Shown piece by piece: positions 61,508-64,000 of a stretch of 64,000 nt of DNA. Source of the stretch: Sulfurimonadaceae bacterium (GTDB lineage: Bacteria > Campylobacterota > Campylobacteria > Campylobacterales > Sulfurimonadaceae); the NCBI GenBank assembly GCA_016744575.1, contig JADGEC010000002.1, forward strand, positions 1 through 64,000, given 5' to 3'. The notes beneath the pieces are model-generated. The model did no database searches. It was not told where the DNA came from and was given only the letters and a program-made list of their open reading frames with translations. Positions within the stretch are counted from its first letter, which is position 1, and each line of letters starts with the position of its first letter. The translations under genes and the position numbers were made by a program.

Positions 61508-62812
61508 ATGATGACGTTGTTTAACAGATCTAGACCGAATGATGAATCGAGAAGGTATCTCAACAATACCTCGATACTTTTGGCAGAGAGGGTACTGCGG
61601 ATGGGGATCGGATTCTTTGTGATCATCGCTATCACTCGTTATCTTGGACCAGAACGATTTGGGTCACTGGCATACGCTCAGAGCTTCGTCGGTGTATTCA
61701 TGGCTTTTGCTTCATTAGGTCTTGACAGCATCGTGATAAGAGAACTGGTCAAGGCTGAGCATAAACGTGATGCGATACTGGGTACGGCTTTTTATCTGAA
61801 GGCCTTTACATCCCTGATCGCTATTGTCTCCATCCTCTTACTAAACATGCTCTCTCCCGAAGATGATATGGCAACGCCACTGGTGAGTATTATCGCCTTT
61901 ACTATCATCTTCAACAGCTTTAATGTGATCGACATGTACTTTCAATCAAAAGTACTTTCCAGATATGTCGTCTATGCGAACAGTGTCGCTTTTATGCTTA
62001 CATCGACCCTTAAGCTTCTGCTGATCTATTATGATGCAGAGCTTCTCTATTTTGCGTATGCACTGCTTTTGGAGAGTGCGCTGATGGCGGCAGGGTATCT
62101 CTATTTCTATAAAGCACAGAGAAATAGTGTGATGGCCTGGCGATTCAATAGAGAGATCGCTTTAGCATTGTTGAGAAGTGCCTGGCCATTGATCTTGGTA
62201 GCCGTATCGGCTTTCTTGTACACGAGGATCGATCAGATTATGATCAAAGAGATGATCGATGCCGAAGCAGTCGGTCAATATGCGGCAGCGATCAAAGTGA
62301 GTGAACTACTCTATTTCATCCCGGCCGTCATCGTGTCATCACTTTTTCCCAAGATCGTGGAAGTCAGAGAGACAGATAGAGAGGAGTACTTACGTGTGCT
62401 GGAGAGATTATATAGACTGGTCGTCTGGATCTCGATCCCTATAGCAGTGACTATGTCCCTTTTCAGTGAACCGATCATCGAACTGTTATATGGAGATCAG
62501 TACAAAGATGCGCATGAGGTGTTGGCTATATTGGCCTGGGCGATCATCCTTGTCTCTGTAGGCGCGGTCTTTGTGAAGATGTTGTATGTCGAACATTATG
62601 AGAAGAAATATCTCTATAAAAGTCTGTTTGGTGTGCTTATGAACGTGGTGCTCAATCTCCTTTTGATCCCATCGTACGGTATCGTCGGTGCTGCGGTAGC
62701 GACGTTGATGACACTTTTGAGTATCAATTATCTCTATGATATTTTTGATAGGGATCTTCGTGCTCTTTATTATCTCAAGTTCAGATGTTTTATCCCATCA
62801 AATAGAAATTAA
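61508..62812 (+). CDS. Polysaccharide flippase (Wzx-like)
   Basis: About 434 residues, 12-14 hydrophobic helices, polysaccharide-biosynthesis/MATE-like fold (PF01943). The N-terminal NNTSILLAERVLRMGIGFFV and FGSLAYAQSFVGVF are typical. It flips lipid-linked sugar units across the inner membrane. ATG 61508 or 61511 after AGAGAAGGG; an upstream TTG (61454) is rejected. 40 nt behind the DegT gene. The residue family points to an O-antigen or similar surface glycan. Confidence 0.85.
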   Translation: MMTLFNRSRPNDESRRYLNNTSILLAERVLRMGIGFFVIIAITRYLGPERFGSLAYAQSFVGVFMAFASLGLDSIVIRELVKAEHKRDAILGTAFYLKAFTSLIAIVSILLLNMLSPEDDMATPLVSIIAFTIIFNSFNVIDMYFQSKVLSRYVVYANSVAFMLTSTLKLLLIYYDAELLYFAYALLLESALMAAGYLYFYKAQRNSVMAWRFNREIALALLRSAWPLILVAVSAFLYTRIDQIMIKEMIDAEAVGQYAAAIKVSELLYFIPAVIVSSLFPKIVEVRETDREEYLRVLERLYRLVVWISIPIAVTMSLFSEPIIELLYGDQYKDAHEVLAILAWAIILVSVGAVFVKMLYVEHYEKKYLYKSLFGVLMNVVLNLLLIPSYGIVGAAVATLMTLLSINYLYDIFDRDLRALYYLKFRCFIPSNRN

Positions 62813-62828
62813 GTATAAAGGTTAGTAT

Positions 62829-63593
62829 ATGCTGTTTGCCAAAAAGTTCTTGAACAAGATGTCACCAGCACTCTATGGCAGGTTGGCAAAGATAAAGAGG
62901 GCGATGATCATGCGGAAGTTTGGCAGGACTTATCCAGACACCAAGCTTTTCTACCCAACCCAACGGAAGCTCTATTCGCAAGACGATCAGGACTACATCA
63001 TCTACAATGGACTCTTTCAGGGCAAAGATGATGGGGTCTTCTGTGATGTTGGGGGTAATCATCCATTGAATCTGAACAACACACGATACTTCGAGGAGCT
63101 TGGCTGGAGCGGATATGTCTTTGAGCCGCTTCCTTACATGCGGCATCTCTGGAGAAAACATCGAAAAGCCACGTTTTTTCCTTTTGCAGCTTCGGATAGT
63201 GAAGGAGAGGTCATCTTCTCGATCGTAAAGGATGCGACTGGCTGGGAAGACATGCTCTCCTATGTGAAAGAGACCAAAGATATCGAGTACAGACACGAGA
63301 CAGAGGATATCACGGTAAGGACACGAGCATTGAAAGATGTGTTCAAAGAGGAAGATGTCACGCACATCGACTACATGTCGATCGATGTGGAAGGGCATGA
63401 GATGAACGTCTTGCAGGGGATCGACTTCGATGCAGTAGATATCAGAGTCTTAAGTATTGAGAACAATCCCTCTTGTTGTTATACCTACGGAGATGATAAG
63501 ATCAGGGCCCTCATGTTCGAGAACGGTTATCACTTATGGGGTAGGATAGCTGGATTGGATGATATCTACGTGAAAAAAGGCTTTCAAGAGTGA
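62829..63593 (+). CDS. FkbM family methyltransferase
   Basis: 254 residues. SAM motif I FCDVGGNHPLNLNNTRYFEELGW (in pieces), then YVFEPLP, and the FkbM block IDYMSIDVEGHEMNVLQGID. Such enzymes O-methylate sugars in surface glycans. Starts 16 nt behind the flippase with AAAGG; its TGA overlaps the GTG start of the next gene by 4 nt. Confidence 0.85.
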   Translation: MLFAKKFLNKMSPALYGRLAKIKRAMIMRKFGRTYPDTKLFYPTQRKLYSQDDQDYIIYNGLFQGKDDGVFCDVGGNHPLNLNNTRYFEELGWSGYVFEPLPYMRHLWRKHRKATFFPFAASDSEGEVIFSIVKDATGWEDMLSYVKETKDIEYRHETEDITVRTRALKDVFKEEDVTHIDYMSIDVEGHEMNVLQGIDFDAVDIRVLSIENNPSCCYTYGDDKIRALMFENGYHLWGRIAGLDDIYVKKGFQE

Positions 63594-64000
63594 AAAAGGT
63601 CTCTTTTGTCGTCGATAGCTATTTTCAAGATAACCTGATATTCGACAAAGAGCAGAACAAGGTCCCGATAAGAGATAATGCACTGGATAAGTACTACAAG
63701 CTTTACGAGACGTTCAAAGAGGCCGGCTTTGATATTGCGACAGATGACATCAACCCGATCGAGCGTTCTGACATCGTCATCTATACGGATATGCCAAAAA
63801 AGCTGCCATCGGAAGATATGGTGGCAAAGAGTTTTCTAATAATGATGGAGAGCCCGCTTGTCAGGCCGGAAAACCTGGACCTGAAAAAGCATCGTTATTT
63901 CCATAAGGTCTTTACCTGGTCGGACCTTTTAGCTGATGGACAGAACTACCTCAAGTTCTCTTATGCGTTTACTATCCCGACATCGATCCCAAAAAAGCTT
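63590..64000 (+). CDS. GT10-like glycosyltransferase, 3' end missing
   Basis: 137 codons from GTG 63590 to the window edge without a stop. The sequence FLIMMESPLVRPENLD and KVFTWSDLLADGQNYLKF resembles family GT10 (alpha-1,3/4-fucosyltransferases and bacterial relatives), which fits the flippase and FkbM neighbours. The GTG-start overlaps the FkbM stop (GTGA). Acceptor and donor cannot be deduced from the visible part. Confidence 0.7.
   Translation, partial: MKKVSFVVDSYFQDNLIFDKEQNKVPIRDNALDKYYKLYETFKEAGFDIATDDINPIERSDIVIYTDMPKKLPSEDMVAKSFLIMMESPLVRPENLDLKKHRYFHKVFTWSDLLADGQNYLKFSYAFTIPTSIPKKL

Noticed and set aside
1..64000. tRNA, rRNA or integrase-type island boundaries
   Set aside because: No tRNA cloverleaf, rRNA segment, integrase or intact transposase gene could be recognised anywhere in the window.

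Overview
The window reads like a chromosome segment of a free-living, respiratory Campylobacterota (Epsilonproteobacteria) of the Sulfurimonas/Sulfurovum/Sulfuricurvum kind. Indicators are futalosine-pathway menaquinone synthesis (MqnA), many histidine kinases with an H-box of the form H-(Q/H)-W-R-Q-P, large NAD-type glutamate dehydrogenase, c-type haem proteins, paired DUF1538 transporters and short AT-rich promoters with a good -10 and little -35. This is inference from gene content; no rRNA or tRNA gene is present to settle it.

Layout. 1-8.3 kb: the end of an RND exporter, a DUF2062/AsmA-like envelope fusion protein, a DUF1538 transporter with a fused P-II-like domain, and an AI-2E family exporter. 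8.4-11.3 kb: an arsenic operon (arsR, arsC, ArsP-type permease, CxxC thioredoxin-like protein) read leftward from a 24-bp palindromic operator, with a small Cys protein and a periplasmic CpxP-like protein on the other side. 11.3-16 kb: a putative Fur-controlled small secreted protein, an SLAC1-type channel, DUF302, NifU-like, RNase Z and a dihaem cytochrome. 16-23.5 kb: a membrane PAS kinase, a split permease/MBL hydrolase/NifX-like/TrmO cluster and PPK2. 23.7-27 kb (minus strand): DUF255 thioredoxin protein, NicO metal exporter, DUF1007.

27.2-40.6 kb is a signal-transduction island on the plus strand: REC-PilZ protein, ODP-type diiron MBL protein, a cytosolic multi-PAS kinase, a lone REC protein, an outer-membrane Tsx-like channel, a kinase with periplasmic NMT1/SBP sensor, a kinase with a CxxCH haem sensor (DUF3365/Tll0287 type), another lone REC and a REC-HD-GYP protein with a degenerate GGDEF tail. 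Several genes overlap by 4-11 nt. I read it as oxygen/redox/solute sensing feeding phosphorelay and cyclic-di-GMP output.

40.6-52.6 kb is housekeeping: moeA-moaE-moaD, mqnA, glutamate dehydrogenase, malic enzyme-gltX, a SurA-like protein, a decayed PAS-GGDEF-EAL relic, dcd, DUF465 and a glutaredoxin-type arsC. 52.8-55.1 kb is a second DUF1538 system in which the P-II-like domain is a separate gene followed by a CBS-domain gene. 55.2-59 kb has asnB, a methyltransferase, a coiled-coil protein and a double CDGSH protein. 59.3 kb to the end has a CitE-like lyase and the start of a surface-glycan locus: DegT-family protein lacking its catalytic lysine, flippase, FkbM methyltransferase, and the start of a GT10-like transferase cut by the window edge.

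The strongest unexplained non-coding signals are: two 39-bp palindromes (15164-15202 and 21429-21467), 33/39 identical with a compensatory pair change, each exactly 6 nt upstream of a -10 box; a 49-bp sequence repeated identically in two intergenic regions; and a 116-bp hairpin element ahead of the glutamate dehydrogenase gene whose arms recur at two other loci.
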